Source of the DNA: an uncultured Hyphomicrobiales bacterium
GTDB taxonomy: Bacteria; Pseudomonadota; Alphaproteobacteria; Rhizobiales; Beijerinckiaceae
NCBI GenBank assembly: GCA_903847605.1
Contig: CAINED010000075.1
Location: forward strand, 1 to 37,522
Reading direction: 5' to 3'
DNA: 37,522 nt
A program made the position numbers and the translations under genes. Positions 1 to 8,048 of this stretch are shown here, in pieces. The stretch's first letter is position 1; each line of letters starts with the position of its first letter. The notes beneath the pieces were generated by a model that was not told where the DNA came from, did not search any database, and was given only the letters and a program-made list of their open reading frames with translations.

Positions 1-140
1 CGTTGCCGTGCTTGTGCTGTTCGAAGCGCGCATCCTCTGACATCGCCGGAAACCGTTCACCCTTTTGCCTAAAATGCTTCGCATCTGCGCCACCGGCTTG
101 ATACAAGCAGGCGCAATCAGGGATTTAGGCGAACCTCGAC

Positions 141-1280
141 GTGGCCAAAGCGCAAGACATCGTTAACCAGACGCGGCAGCGGGAGGCGGCGCTCATCGCC
201 CATCTCGTGGCGGCCGGCTATGCGCGCACGGAACCTTCGATACTCCAGCCAGCGGCGACATTCCTCGAACTCGCGGGCGAGGAACTGCGCCACCGCATCT
301 TCACGACGACCGATCCCTCGGGCGCCGAATATTGCCTGCGGCCGGAATTCACCATTCCCGTCTGCCGCGCTTATCTCGCTTCGCCCGCACCCGGTTCGCC
401 GGCGGCCTTCTCCTATCTCGGTCCGGTCTTCCGCTATCGTCCCGACGGTTTCAGCGAATTCCATCAGGCCGGCCTCGAAAGCTTCGGCCGCGCCGATCGC
501 GAAGCGGCCGACGCCGAAGTCATGACGCTGTCGCTCGAAGCGGCGCAGCAGGGCGGGGCAAAAAATCTGGACGTGAAACTCGGCGACGCCGGGCTCTTCA
601 ATGCGCTGCTCGAGGCCCTGAAGCTCGATGCCGTGTGGCTGCGCCGTATCAGGCGCGGCATCGCGCGCGGCCAGAAGCTCAACGTTATCTTCGCGCCGCC
701 CGCCGGCGAGAACGGCGATCACTCCGGCGTTCTCGCGGCGCTGCAGGGCGTCGACCGCAACGGCGCTCGCTCGCTCGTCGAGGATCTTCTCTCCATCGCC
801 GGCATTTCCTCCGTCAGCGGCCGCAGCGCGGGCGAAATCGCCGAGCGCTTCCTCGAACAGGCGGCCTTGCGCGACAGCGCCGGCTTCAGCGCGGAAAAAC
901 GCGCCGTGATCGAAAGCTACCTTGCCATTGCAGGCGATCCCGATGACGCCGCCGCAAAGCTGCGCAAGCTCGCCGGAGATTCGAAACTCGACTTCGCAAA
1001 GCCGCTCGACGAATTCGAGTCGCGCATCGGCTTCATCGCTGCGCGCGGCTTCGATGTGAGCAAGATCGATTTCGCGACGTCTTTCGCGCGCAATCTCGAT
1101 TATTACACGGGCTTCGTCTTCGAGGCGCGCGATGCCGCCAATGAGGGCCTCGGGCCTGTAGTCGGCGGCGGCCGCTACGACAATCTGATGACCGCGCTCG
1201 GCGCGACTTCGCCCGTGCCGGCTGTCGGCGCGGCCATCTGGTGCGACCGGCTTGTGCCGCAGGCGGAGGCCGCACTATGA
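141..1280 (+). CDS. hisZ: ATP phosphoribosyltransferase regulatory subunit HisZ
   Basis: A 379-residue class II histidyl-tRNA-synthetase-like protein without the C-terminal anticodon-binding domain, as in HisZ. HisRS-like motifs are visible: a motif-2-like stretch [12 protein letters not shown] followed by [10 protein letters not shown] and [10 protein letters not shown] near residues 68-115, and a C-terminal glycine-rich GGGRYDNL. HisZ is catalytically inactive as a synthetase and joins HisG in the cytoplasm to form the first enzyme of histidine biosynthesis, conferring feedback control. The start is taken as GTG at 141; no in-frame ATG gives a full N-terminus. Its TGA overlaps the ATG of hisG (ATGA), so the two are translationally coupled. 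In many relatives hisS lies just upstream, but here the upstream 140 bases show no hisS end. Confidence 0.93.
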   Translation: MAKAQDIVNQTRQREAALIAHLVAAGYARTEPSILQPAATFLELAGEELRHRIFTTTDPSGAEYCLRPEFTIPVCRAYLASPAPGSPAAFSYLGPVFRYRPDGFSEFHQAGLESFGRADREAADAEVMTLSLEAAQQGGAKNLDVKLGDAGLFNALLEALKLDAVWLRRIRRGIARGQKLNVIFAPPAGENGDHSGVLAALQGVDRNGARSLVEDLLSIAGISSVSGRSAGEIAERFLEQAALRDSAGFSAEKRAVIESYLAIAGDPDDAAAKLRKLAGDSKLDFAKPLDEFESRIGFIAARGFDVSKIDFATSFARNLDYYTGFVFEARDAANEGLGPVVGGGRYDNLMTALGATSPVPAVGAAIWCDRLVPQAEAAL

Positions 1281-2266
1281 ACGCGCCATCCGAACAGAAC
1301 GCCACGCTCGTCATCGCCATCCCCTCGAAGGGGCGGTTGCAGGAAAACACTGCGAGCTTCTTTGCGCGCGCGGGCTTGACCGTGACGCAAGGACGCGGCG
1401 CGCGCGATTATCGCGGCGCTCTGAAGGAATTGCCCAACGTCGAAATCGCCTTCCTGTCGGCGTCCGAAATCGTTTCGCAGCTTGCGAGCGGCAATGTGCA
1501 TCTCGGGGTCACGGGCGAAGATCTCGTGCGCGAGAATGTCGCCGACGCCGATGCGCGCATGGAATTGCTGACCCCGCTCGGCTTCGGTCATGCGAATGTC
1601 GTCGTCGCCGTGCCGCAGGCCTGGATCGACGTGCGCACGATGTCCGATCTCGAAGATGTAGCTGCAGCGTTTCGCGCGCGGCGCGGCGGCCAGCGCATGC
1701 GCGTCGCGACGAAATATATCAACCTCACGCGCGCCTTTTTCGCGAAGAACGGCGTCACCGATTACCGCATCGTCGAATCGCTCGGAGCCACCGAAGGCGC
1801 GCCGGCCGCCGGTCAGGCCGAACTCATCGTCGACATCACGACGACAGGCGCGACGCTGAAAGCCAATGCGCTCAAGGTTCTCGACGATGGCGTGATGCTG
1901 CGGTCGGAAGCCAATCTCGTCGCGTCGCTCAATGCGCAATGGGGCGAAGGGCAGAAGAGCATCGCGCGCAGGATTCTCTCGCGCATCGCGGCGGAAGAAG
2001 ACGCGCGCACCTCGCGCGAAGTGCGCTGCACTCTGCCAAGCAAGCCGCGCCGCACTGCCCGCGAAGCCGAGACACTTTTCGGCGCGCGCATGATCTATGG
2101 CCTCGAAGGCGATATCGTTCGCCTGATCTGCCCGGCCGGCAAGGTCGCGGAAGCCGCGGACTGGCTGATCGAACACGGCGCACAGAACGTCACGGTCAGC
2201 GCGCTCGACTACATCTTCAGCGCCGTCAATCCGCTGTACGAAAAGCTGGCGGCGCGGATCGGATAG
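1277..2266 (+). CDS. hisG: ATP phosphoribosyltransferase catalytic subunit HisG
   Basis: 329 residues; joins ATP and PRPP to phosphoribosyl-ATP, the committed step of histidine synthesis. The N-terminus IPSKGRLQE and the PRPP-loop-like region [13 protein letters not shown] (about residues 175-190) are typical of HisG. ATG at 1277 is preferred over an upstream in-frame start because it overlaps the hisZ stop and has GCGGAGG just upstream. The chain is about 100 residues longer than the classical short HisG (about 210-230) that works with HisZ. The extra C-terminal part ([19 protein letters not shown] onward, about 75 residues) looks like a small alpha/beta regulatory-type domain. Family known; the role of the extra domain is inference. 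Confidence 0.93.
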   Translation: MNAPSEQNATLVIAIPSKGRLQENTASFFARAGLTVTQGRGARDYRGALKELPNVEIAFLSASEIVSQLASGNVHLGVTGEDLVRENVADADARMELLTPLGFGHANVVVAVPQAWIDVRTMSDLEDVAAAFRARRGGQRMRVATKYINLTRAFFAKNGVTDYRIVESLGATEGAPAAGQAELIVDITTTGATLKANALKVLDDGVMLRSEANLVASLNAQWGEGQKSIARRILSRIAAEEDARTSREVRCTLPSKPRRTAREAETLFGARMIYGLEGDIVRLICPAGKVAEAADWLIEHGAQNVTVSALDYIFSAVNPLYEKLAARIG

Positions 2267-2280
2267 ACTGGTCAGTAAAG

Positions 2281-2366
2281 GTCATCCCGGCCGGGCGCAG
2301 CACAGGCCGGGATGGCTCGACGTCTTTTGTGGTCCCGAACAACCGCTGCGCGGCGTCCGGGGTGAC
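2281..2366. repeat. GTCATCCCGG-type palindromic repeat, probable bidirectional terminator
   Basis: Between convergent hisG and wrbA. Inner arms CATCCCGGCC (2283-2292) and GGCCGGGATG (2305-2314) form a perfect 10-bp stem. An outer near-match GTCATCCCGG (2281-2290) / CCGGGGTGAC (2357-2366) suggests a compound element. The same core recurs at 17645-17742 and 29153-29188, so it is a dispersed repeat family in this genome. The position between convergent stops suits a terminator. Confidence 0.6.
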
Positions 2367-2376
2367 ATACTTTGCC

Positions 2377-2976
2377 TCAACCGAACAGCTTCATCGCCGT
2401 CTTCGCAACGAGTTCGCCCTGATGCCGCGCGCCTTCGAGTTCGATGGCGCTCGGCTGGCGCGAGCCGTCGCCGCCGGCAATGGTCGTTGCGCCATAGGGC
2501 GCGCCGCCGACGATTTCGCTGATGCTCATCTGGCCCTGATGCGAATACGGCAGGCCGACGATGATCATGCCGAAGTGTAGCAGGTTGGTGATGATGGAGA
2601 ACAAAGTCGTCTCCTGTCCGCCGTGCTGCGTCGCCGTCGACGAGAAGGCCGCGCCGACCTTGCCGTTCAGCGCGCCGCGCGCCCACAATCCGCCGGCCTG
2701 ATCGAGAAACGCCGCCATCTGCGAGGATATGCGGCCGAACCGCGTGCCCGTGCCGACGACGACGGCGTCGTAGTGTTCCAGATCCGCGACGCTGGCGACA
2801 GGCGCGGCCTGATCCAGCTTGAAATGCGCCTTGCGGGCGATCTCCTCGGGCACGGTTTCCGGCACACGCTTGATGTCGACCTGCGCGCCAGCGTTGCGCG
2901 CGCCTTCGGCAATGGCCTGCGCCATCGTCTCGATGTGGCCGTAGGTCGAATAATAGAGGACGAGAACCTTGGCCAT
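2377..2976 (-). CDS. wrbA: NAD(P)H:quinone oxidoreductase, WrbA family
   Basis: 199 residues, the usual WrbA length. A flavodoxin-like FMN-binding start [16 protein letters not shown] (residues 4-19), the [13 protein letters not shown] segment (about 75-87), and [15 protein letters not shown] (about 110-124) are diagnostic. It carries out two-electron reduction of quinones, avoiding semiquinone radicals, in the cytoplasm. It is cotranscribed after doxX with 31 bases between them and faces a divergent LysR regulator, which suggests an inducible quinone or electrophile stress unit. Sure of family; the inducer is unknown. Confidence 0.95.
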   Translation of the reverse strand: MAKVLVLYYSTYGHIETMAQAIAEGARNAGAQVDIKRVPETVPEEIARKAHFKLDQAAPVASVADLEHYDAVVVGTGTRFGRISSQMAAFLDQAGGLWARGALNGKVGAAFSSTATQHGGQETTLFSIITNLLHFGMIIVGLPYSHQGQMSISEIVGGAPYGATTIAGGDGSRQPSAIELEGARHQGELVAKTAMKLFG

Positions 2977-3007
2977 GTCTGGCTCCTGTTGTTTGATTTA
3001 AGAGGGA

Positions 3008-3493
3008 TCAGATTTCGCGGCCGATGACGGCGTCGAGCGAATAGCGGCCGCCACCGCGAATGACGTAGGCGAGCGCCACGACGCCCCAGAGCAGCGGATA
3101 TTCGTAGCCGCCTGAGGTCCAGAAGAAGCCTGCGGGCAAATGCACCAGCAGCACCGCGACCGCCATCACGCCGAAGACCAGCGCCGCGACAGCGCGGGTG
3201 AGGAGCCCCGCAGCCAGCATGAAACCGCCGACGAATTCGATCAGGCCGGCGAGCAAAGCGAAGGAGGGCGGCAGGCCGAGTTTGGTGGCGAAAAACTGGC
3301 CGGTAGCCTCAAGGCCGTAGCCGCCGAACCAGCCGAACAGCTTTTGCGCGCCATGCGGGACCAGCAGCAGTCCTGCGGCGACGCGGACCATGGGTTCGGC
3401 AAAGGGGGAAAGCGAATTGGCGAGGGCGCCGACTGCGGGAATGATGGGCTCAGCAACGGCTGGCTTGGCGGAAGAAGGGGCGGCGAGTGACAT
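3008..3493 (-). CDS. DoxX family membrane protein
   Basis: About 161 residues with four hydrophobic segments. The motif LLLVPHGAQKLFGWFGGYG and the later AGLIEFVGGFMLAAGLLTR are typical of DoxX/DUF4870-like proteins. The ATG at 3493 is chosen because CGGAGC lies about 7 bases upstream; an upstream ATG at 3523 would add ten residues but has no ribosome site. DoxX proteins are inner-membrane proteins often linked to redox and thiol/quinone stress. Here it is the first gene of a doxX-wrbA unit opposite a LysR gene, which supports a shared redox role. The biochemical activity of this member is not known. Confidence 0.85.
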   Translation of the reverse strand: MSLAAPSSAKPAVAEPIIPAVGALANSLSPFAEPMVRVAAGLLLVPHGAQKLFGWFGGYGLEATGQFFATKLGLPPSFALLAGLIEFVGGFMLAAGLLTRAVAALVFGVMAVAVLLVHLPAGFFWTSGGYEYPLLWGVVALAYVIRGGGRYSLDAVIGREI

Positions 3494-3540
3494 GAGAATG
3501 CTCCGGGCGATGGTTTCGCGCATTTCGCGAATGCCGGCGT

Positions 3541-3612
3541 TATAAATTTTCGCCGTGGGAGCGACAATTATGATAGTGGGAACAAAATTGTTGCAATTTC
3601 CGGGATAATAGA
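3541..3612. promoter_or_regulatory. Divergent doxX-wrbA / lysR control region
   Basis: A short AT-rich island in GC-rich surroundings lies between the divergent starts. It has an interrupted palindrome ACAATT (3569-3574) with AATTGT about 17 bases further on, which fits the imperfect dyads bound by LysR-type regulators (T-N11-A type). TTGTTGC and GGATAAT just before the LysR start may be promoter elements. Binding is inferred, not shown. Confidence 0.45.
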
Positions 3613-4536
3613 ATGGATCGGCTGAGCGCCATCGAGGCCTTCATACGGGTTGCCGAAACCGGTTCCTTCTCGGCGGCTGCGGTAAAGCTGCGTTCCTCGA
3701 AATCCGCCGTCAGCCGCCTCATCGGGGCACTGGAAACCGAGCTTGGCGCGCGGCTCTTTCATCGCACCACCCGCTCGCTCACCCTGACCGAGGTCGGCCG
3801 GGGCTATCTCGAACGCACGACGCGCATTGTTGCGGATCTCGACGAAGCGAACCGCGCCGTCACACGGTTGCAGGCCGCGCCGCGCGGTCTGTTGCGTGTC
3901 GCCGCGCCCATGAGTTTCGGCTTTCTGCATCTTGCCGGCGCTTTGCCGGATTTCCTGGCGCTCTATCCCGAAGTTTCAGTCGATGTTGCCATGAGCGATC
4001 GTTTCGTCGATCTCGTGGAAGAAGGCTTTGATGTCGCCGTGCGCATCGGCGAGATGCAGGACACGAGCCTCATTGCGCGCAAGCTCGCGCCGGTGCGCAT
4101 CGCGATCTGCGCCAGTCCCGACTATCTCGCCGCGCACGGTGTTCCGCAGAAGCCCGCTGACCTCGCGCATCATGAATGCATCGCGAACAGCAATCTCGCT
4201 TCCTCGCGCGAATGGCGCTTCGTCGACGAACGAGGAAAAAAGACGAGCGTTTCCGTGCGCGGCCGTATGAACATCAATAATGGCGACGCGTTGCGTGTTG
4301 CCGCGCTGAAAGGTCTGGGGATCATTGCGCTGCCGACGTTCATCGTAGGCTCCGATATTCACTCCGGAGCGCTGGTATCCCTGCTTGAAAAATACGTGCC
4401 GCAAAATGCCACGATCAATGCCGTCTATCCGCACGCGCGGCACCTGTCGCCGAAGGTGCGCGCCTTCGTCGATTTTCTCGCACAGAGATTTGGTCCGCAT
4501 CCCTACTGGGACGCATGTTTTAATGTTAACGCTTGA
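3613..4536 (+). CDS. LysR-type transcriptional regulator
   Basis: 307 residues. An N-terminal winged helix-turn-helix (about residues 1-60: MDRLSAIEAFIRVAETGSFS, then SKSAVSRLIGALE) is followed by a periplasmic-binding-like effector domain (about 90-295). The sequence resembles the CrgA/AaeR subgroup, with LLRVAAPMSFG and VDVAMSDRFVDLVEEGFDVAVRIG. LysR regulators of this subgroup often control a divergent neighbour, so doxX-wrbA is the likely target and a quinone or aromatic compound a plausible inducer. The start ATG follows a GGGATAAT stretch rather than a strong ribosome site. Confidence 0.93.
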   Translation: MDRLSAIEAFIRVAETGSFSAAAVKLRSSKSAVSRLIGALETELGARLFHRTTRSLTLTEVGRGYLERTTRIVADLDEANRAVTRLQAAPRGLLRVAAPMSFGFLHLAGALPDFLALYPEVSVDVAMSDRFVDLVEEGFDVAVRIGEMQDTSLIARKLAPVRIAICASPDYLAAHGVPQKPADLAHHECIANSNLASSREWRFVDERGKKTSVSVRGRMNINNGDALRVAALKGLGIIALPTFIVGSDIHSGALVSLLEKYVPQNATINAVYPHARHLSPKVRAFVDFLAQRFGPHPYWDACFNVNA

Positions 4537-4630
4537 TTAATAAGAAGATTGACCAGCCCTTGTGTGCGACAGCACAGCCATTTCGTGCAGCGAGACTACT
4601 ATAAGCGCATGCTGTTATCGGGGGCTTGCA

Positions 4631-5059
4631 ATGAATATGTCTCTCAGTGTTGAACCAAATACAATGATGCGTCTGCTTTCATGGAAAGGACGCAGCAGCC
4701 GCAAGGAATTCTGGCTGATATTCGCCGCTTATATGCTGGTCTGCATTCTTTCGCCGATGGTGATGTTTGCGGCTTTCAGCTACGAACACTACGAAATGCA
4801 GAGGCTGCTCATTGTCTTCGTGCCGCAATTGTCGATGCTCTATCTCCTGCTTGCCGCCGGCAGCCGCCGGCTGCAGGATGCTGGCATGACCAATGGAATG
4901 CAGGCGCTGCCGATTGGCCTGTTCGTGGCGCTGATCCTCTTCGCCTGGACCCGGGACACGCGCGACGCCAACCTGCTCGCCTTTCTGCCCTATTGCGGCT
5001 TCGCGCTGCTCTCTCTGACATGGTGGTATTGCAAGCGGAGCGACAGGACCGAAGGCTGA
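4631..5059 (+). CDS. DUF805 family inner-membrane protein
   Basis: About 142 residues. GRSSRKEFW near the N-terminus, followed by hydrophobic segments and RRLQDAGMT about 40 residues later, is the DUF805 signature (YhaH-like). Three to four membrane segments are predicted by eye. The ATG at 4631 is chosen over an upstream in-frame ATG at 4562 because it begins just before the domain and has GGGGG upstream. The function of DUF805 proteins is not established. A TATAAG hexamer at about 4601 may be part of its promoter. Confidence 0.8.
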   Translation: MNMSLSVEPNTMMRLLSWKGRSSRKEFWLIFAAYMLVCILSPMVMFAAFSYEHYEMQRLLIVFVPQLSMLYLLLAAGSRRLQDAGMTNGMQALPIGLFVALILFAWTRDTRDANLLAFLPYCGFALLSLTWWYCKRSDRTEG

Positions 5060-5087
5060 TCGACTTTGATGGCCGTGCCGCAATTTT

Positions 5088-5112
5088 CGCCCGGCAGTGC
5101 ATCCGCCGGGCG
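5088..5112 (+). terminator. GC hairpin after the DUF805 gene
   Basis: CGCCCGGC (5088-5095) pairs perfectly with GCCGGGCG (5105-5112) around a 9-base loop, just after the DUF805 stop. It has no downstream T-run, so it is a weak terminator candidate or an mRNA-stability hairpin. Confidence 0.35.
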
Positions 5113-5149
5113 ATGCCACGTGTAACGCCTCTATGAGATGGAGGTTCGC

Positions 5150-5515
5150 ATGCGCCTGTTTCCCGTTGTCCTGATTGCAATGGCCGGCCTGTCGCCCGCA
5201 TGGGCGCAGCAGAATGCCGAGGAAAACTTCAACAACTGGCCGCTGCTCAAGAACCCCTTCGAAAGCACGGGCGGCGGCGGCGTCATGATCGACGGCTATA
5301 ATCCCGTGATATCGGACAATCTCTGCCGCACGGATTTTTCAGTGAAAATGCCGTCCGGCGAAGTGTTTCAGAACATCGCCGAATTCGACGCCGTCGCCAC
5401 GCAGGGCGGCATTCTCTGCACGAACGGGCGCTGGAAGGCGAAGGATGGCAGCGGGCAGGGTACGACGCCGTTTCGCGTCTTTCTGCGCGATGGCGTGGTG
5501 CGGCGCTCGCCGTAA
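5150..5515 (+). CDS. Small secreted protein of unknown function
   Basis: About 121 residues. ATG at 5150 has a GGAGG five bases before it, which rules out the in-frame ATG at 5138. A clear signal peptide (MRLFPVVLIAMAGLSPAWA, cleavage before QQ) predicts export to the periplasm. The mature part is about 100 residues with two cysteines (NLCRTDF and GILCTNGRW), which could form a disulfide. No domain was recognised. It stands alone between the DUF805 gene and the GH3 gene. Confidence 0.75.
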   Translation: MRLFPVVLIAMAGLSPAWAQQNAEENFNNWPLLKNPFESTGGGGVMIDGYNPVISDNLCRTDFSVKMPSGEVFQNIAEFDAVATQGGILCTNGRWKAKDGSGQGTTPFRVFLRDGVVRRSP

Positions 5516-5645
5516 GCATTGAGCGGGGGCGCGCCTTGCTCCGGCAGCGCCCGGCGTGTTGGCCGAAAAAGTTGCGGACCTTTTCGACGAGAACCTGCTT
5601 CGATTATTTGCTAAGCAGGACGGCCTTTCAGCCGTGGACCGATTC

Positions 5646-6746
5646 ATGCGCAATGCTTTCCCGAAAATCTCCCGCCGCACGCTCCTCGTTTCCGCCGCCG
5701 CGGTCGCCTCGCCATGGGTGGCGCGCGCGCAGGGCGCGGTCGACGACCGCATGGTCGCGCAGATGCTGGTGCTCGGCTTTTCCGGCTCTTCGAGCGCCGA
5801 CAGCGGCGCGCAGAAACTGGCGCAGCATCTGGCGGCAGGACGCATCGGCGGCGTCTGTTTCCTCGGCCACAACACCCGCAACCGTCCGGGTATCGAGAGC
5901 CTGACCCGCCTGTTCAATTCGGCGGCGCGCAACGGCAAAACGCTGATCTCGGTCGATCAGGAAGGCGGCGCGGTGCAGCGCCTCGGCCAGCGCACGGGCT
6001 GGAATGCGATCCCCGCCGCGCAGGCCATTGCGGCCCGCAATACGCCGGAACAGGCGCGCGGCGTCTATGCCTCGATGGCGCGCGAATTGAAGGCCGCCGG
6101 TTTCAATCTGAACCTCGCGCCGGTCGTCGATCTCGGCTTCGAGCCCAAGAACCCCATCGTTTACAAATGGGGACGGGCCTTCGGAAAGGACGGCGCGACC
6201 GTCGCGCAATATGCGGGGGCTTTCGTCGAGGGCCATCGCTCGCAGGGCGTGCTGACTGCGCACAAGCATTTTCCGGGGCACGGCTCGACCTATGTCGATT
6301 CGCACGATCGCCCTGTCGATCTCACGCCGACATGGCGCGCCGACGAACTGGTGCCTTTCCGCGATCTCGCCAAGCGCGGCCTGATGGACATCGTGATGTC
6401 CGGGCACCTCACCCATGCGAAACTGACCGGCGGCGTGCCCGCGACGCTGTCGCCTGCGGCGGTGCGCCTGCTGCGTCAGGATATCGGCTTCAACGGCGCG
6501 ATCATGACCGACGATCTCGACATGAAGGCGATCCGTTCGTCCTTCGACCTCGAGGACGCCATCGTGCGCGCCATCGCGGCCGGCCACGATCTCGTGCTGC
6601 TGTCGAATTCGCTCAAACCCGACGACATGCTGCCGCAAAAGGCCGTCGCCGCCGTAAAAGCCGCCGCCGCAGCGGGGCGGATCGCGCCGGGGCAGATCGA
6701 GCGCTCGGCGCAACGGATTGCGGGATTGCTGTCGCGAATTTCCTGA
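5646..6746 (+). CDS. Tat-exported glycoside hydrolase family 3 protein (NagZ-like beta-N-acetylhexosaminidase)
   Basis: 366 residues from the ATG at 5646. The twin-arginine signal SRRTLLV (residues 9-15) followed by AAAVASPWVARAQG predicts Tat export to the periplasm. GH3 motifs: SVDQEGGAVQR (102-112), KHFPGHG (207-213), the general-acid loop DSH (218-220) and MTDDLDM (287-293) with Asp289 as the likely nucleophile. NagZ enzymes remove terminal N-acetylglucosamine from muropeptides and are usually cytoplasmic in Gram-negatives. An exported copy would act on periplasmic murein or external glycans. A longer in-frame start at 5556 was rejected because it would bury the Tat signal. The substrate is inferred from motif similarity only. 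Confidence 0.88.
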   Translation: MRNAFPKISRRTLLVSAAAVASPWVARAQGAVDDRMVAQMLVLGFSGSSSADSGAQKLAQHLAAGRIGGVCFLGHNTRNRPGIESLTRLFNSAARNGKTLISVDQEGGAVQRLGQRTGWNAIPAAQAIAARNTPEQARGVYASMARELKAAGFNLNLAPVVDLGFEPKNPIVYKWGRAFGKDGATVAQYAGAFVEGHRSQGVLTAHKHFPGHGSTYVDSHDRPVDLTPTWRADELVPFRDLAKRGLMDIVMSGHLTHAKLTGGVPATLSPAAVRLLRQDIGFNGAIMTDDLDMKAIRSSFDLEDAIVRAIAAGHDLVLLSNSLKPDDMLPQKAVAAVKAAAAAGRIAPGQIERSAQRIAGLLSRIS

Positions 6747-6748
6747 AA

Positions 6749-6777
6749 TTGCGAATTATCCGTATTTTGTGTATTCT
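6749..6777 (+). promoter_or_regulatory. Promoter of the toxin-antitoxin pair
   Basis: TTGCGA (6749-6754), a 17-base spacer and TATTCT (6772-6777) in an AT-rich patch directly before the antitoxin gene. Good sigma-70-like spacing; the antitoxin probably represses it, as in other Phd systems. Confidence 0.5.
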
Positions 6778-6795
6778 GGCCGCGAGGTATCGGCC

Positions 6796-7056
6796 ATGGT
6801 CAAGATCACGTCTGCGGAAGCCCAGAAGCAGTTTGGCCGCTACGGCGAAATCGCCCAGCGTGAACCCGTCTCCATCACCAACCATGGCCGCGACAGTCTG
6901 GTGCTGCTTTCGGCAACCGAATACGCGCGCCTCAAGGCCCTCGATACCCGCAAGGCCTATTTTGCCTGGGAACTGCCTGACGATCTCGTAAAAGCGCTCG
7001 ATGAGACGTCTGCGCCCAGGTGGACGGAGCGCTTCGACGGCGAACTGGAAAAGTGA
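6796..7056 (+). CDS. Type II antitoxin, Phd/YefM family
   Basis: 86 residues. The N-terminus MVKITSAEAQKQFGRYGEIA and VSITNHGRDSLVLLSATEYARL match the Phd/YefM DNA-binding fold (about residues 1-50). The C-terminal 35 residues would be the toxin-binding tail. The ATG at 6796 has GAGG eight bases upstream; an upstream in-frame ATG at 6718 lies inside the GH3 gene and was rejected. The stop overlaps the GTG start of the next gene (GTGA), giving the coupled order antitoxin then toxin. It would neutralise the toxin and autorepress the promoter at 6749-6777. Confidence 0.87.
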   Translation: MVKITSAEAQKQFGRYGEIAQREPVSITNHGRDSLVLLSATEYARLKALDTRKAYFAWELPDDLVKALDETSAPRWTERFDGELEK

Positions 7057-7490
7057 ATCCTCCGGCGCCGGAAACAGGTCTCGTCATTCGCTATGCCTAT
7101 CTGTGGCGCGACGAGGCGCTGCAAGGGCATGAAGAGGGTGTGAAGGACCGGCCATGCGCGGTCGTTCTCGCGGTCAAGCGAAACGGGGACGGCACAACAG
7201 TCCTTGTTGCGCCGATCACGCATACCCCGCCTGATCCCGACAACAACGCAATTGAAATGCCGTTGCAGACTGCAAAGCGACTCGGCCTCGACGACCAGCG
7301 ATGCTGGATCATCACGCATGAACTGAATTCGTTTTTATGGCCGGGACCGGATTTGCGCCTCGTAGAAAGGCGTGATCCGGCGAAAGGATTTGCCTTCGGA
7401 TTCTTGCCGGGAGCGCTTTCGAAAAAGCTGGTCGAAGCCGTTCGCAATCACGTGAGGCGCGGCCGGTTGCAAAGGACCGGGCGGCAGTAA
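7053..7490 (+). CDS. PemK/MazF-like toxin (plasmid-maintenance type)
   Basis: 145 residues from the GTG at 7053, which overlaps the antitoxin stop. The segment RPCAVVLAVKRNGDGTTVLVAPITHTPP (positions about 30-57 of the protein) is the PemK/MazF-like beta-barrel core: a basic/proline loop followed by a conserved VAPIT-like strand. MazF-type toxins cut RNA. Pairing with a Phd-type antitoxin rather than MazE/PemI makes a hybrid module. The C-terminal third (residues about 105-145, basic) is less conserved. The PemK-like call rests on the core strand pattern and operon position. Confidence 0.75.
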   Translation: MNPPAPETGLVIRYAYLWRDEALQGHEEGVKDRPCAVVLAVKRNGDGTTVLVAPITHTPPDPDNNAIEMPLQTAKRLGLDDQRCWIITHELNSFLWPGPDLRLVERRDPAKGFAFGFLPGALSKKLVEAVRNHVRRGRLQRTGRQ

Positions 7491-7616
7491 AACTCGGACT
7501 CGCAACAGGTCTTTCAGCCGCGTGCGCATGCGCACATCGGCCAGAATTGTTCTCGCCTATTCTCCAAACATCGGCAGACGGCAAAGAGGCCGCTGCCTTC
7601 GAGAGGAGAGAGAGCC

Positions 7617-7904
7617 ATGAACACTTTCAAGAAGATCACCACCGGAACCCTTGCCGCCCTCACGCTGGGCATCACCCTCGCCGCTTCGACCGCGCCTGCG
7701 GAAGCGAAGTTCGGCCGCAACGCAGCCTTCTTCGGCGGCCTCGCCGTTGGCGCGCTGGCCATCGGCGCTGCCTCGCATGCTTATGCCGCGCCTTCGCATG
7801 GCGGCTACTACGTCTCCGGCGGCAATTGCTGGGTCGAGAAGCGCGCCGTCCACAACAGCTGGGGCGATTTCGTCGGCTACCGCCGCATCCGCGTCTGCAA
7901 CTGA
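7617..7904 (+). CDS. Small secreted protein of unknown function
   Basis: 95 residues with a signal peptide (MNTFKKITTGTLAALTLGITLAAS region, cleavage near APAEA). A second hydrophobic Gly/Ala segment (residues about 38-60) follows. A C-terminal conserved-looking unit has two cysteines (NCWVEKRAVHNSWGDFVG, then VCN at the end). Proteins with a cysteine-bounded CW...WG.FVG.RR.RVC end are common in Hyphomicrobiales and have no known function. GAGAGGAGAGAGAGCC before the ATG is a strong ribosome site. Confidence 0.78.
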   Translation: MNTFKKITTGTLAALTLGITLAASTAPAEAKFGRNAAFFGGLAVGALAIGAASHAYAAPSHGGYYVSGGNCWVEKRAVHNSWGDFVGYRRIRVCN

Positions 7905-7912
7905 TTTCAGGC

Positions 7913-7957
7913 GCATGTCCGTCGCGAAAAAGTCATCCGGCTTTTTTGTGGACATGC
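7913..7957. repeat. GCATGTCC-type palindromic intergenic element
   Basis: GCATGTCC (7913-7920) pairs with GGACATGC (7950-7957), and inside it AAAAAG (7927-7932) pairs with CTTTTT (7941-7946) around TCATCCGG. This layout resembles the dispersed palindromes common in Rhizobiales intergenic DNA. It could terminate transcription of the preceding small gene. Confidence 0.5.
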
Positions 7958-8000
7958 TCTGAAAGTTTTCCGCCGCCCCGCCTCTCGTCGGCGGGAAATG

Positions 8001-8035
8001 GAGCCTCCCGGGAATGTCCGACCCCCGGGAGGCTC
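8001..8035. terminator. Bidirectional intrinsic terminator
   Basis: A perfect 12-bp stem GAGCCTCCCGGG (8001-8012) / CCCGGGAGGCTC (8024-8035), with TCACTTTTT after it on the plus strand. It lies between the convergent small secreted gene and the leftward ABC gene. Confidence 0.75.
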
Positions 8036-8048
8036 TCACTTTTTCAAA

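Noticed and set aside
1..43. Possible start of a leftward gene (ATG at 43, reading MSEDARFEQHKHGN)
   Set aside because: Only 14 codons are in the window, no clear ribosome site and no recognised family.
1175..2176. Long leftward open frame opposite hisG
   Set aside because: Antisense shadow of hisG; no plausible protein.
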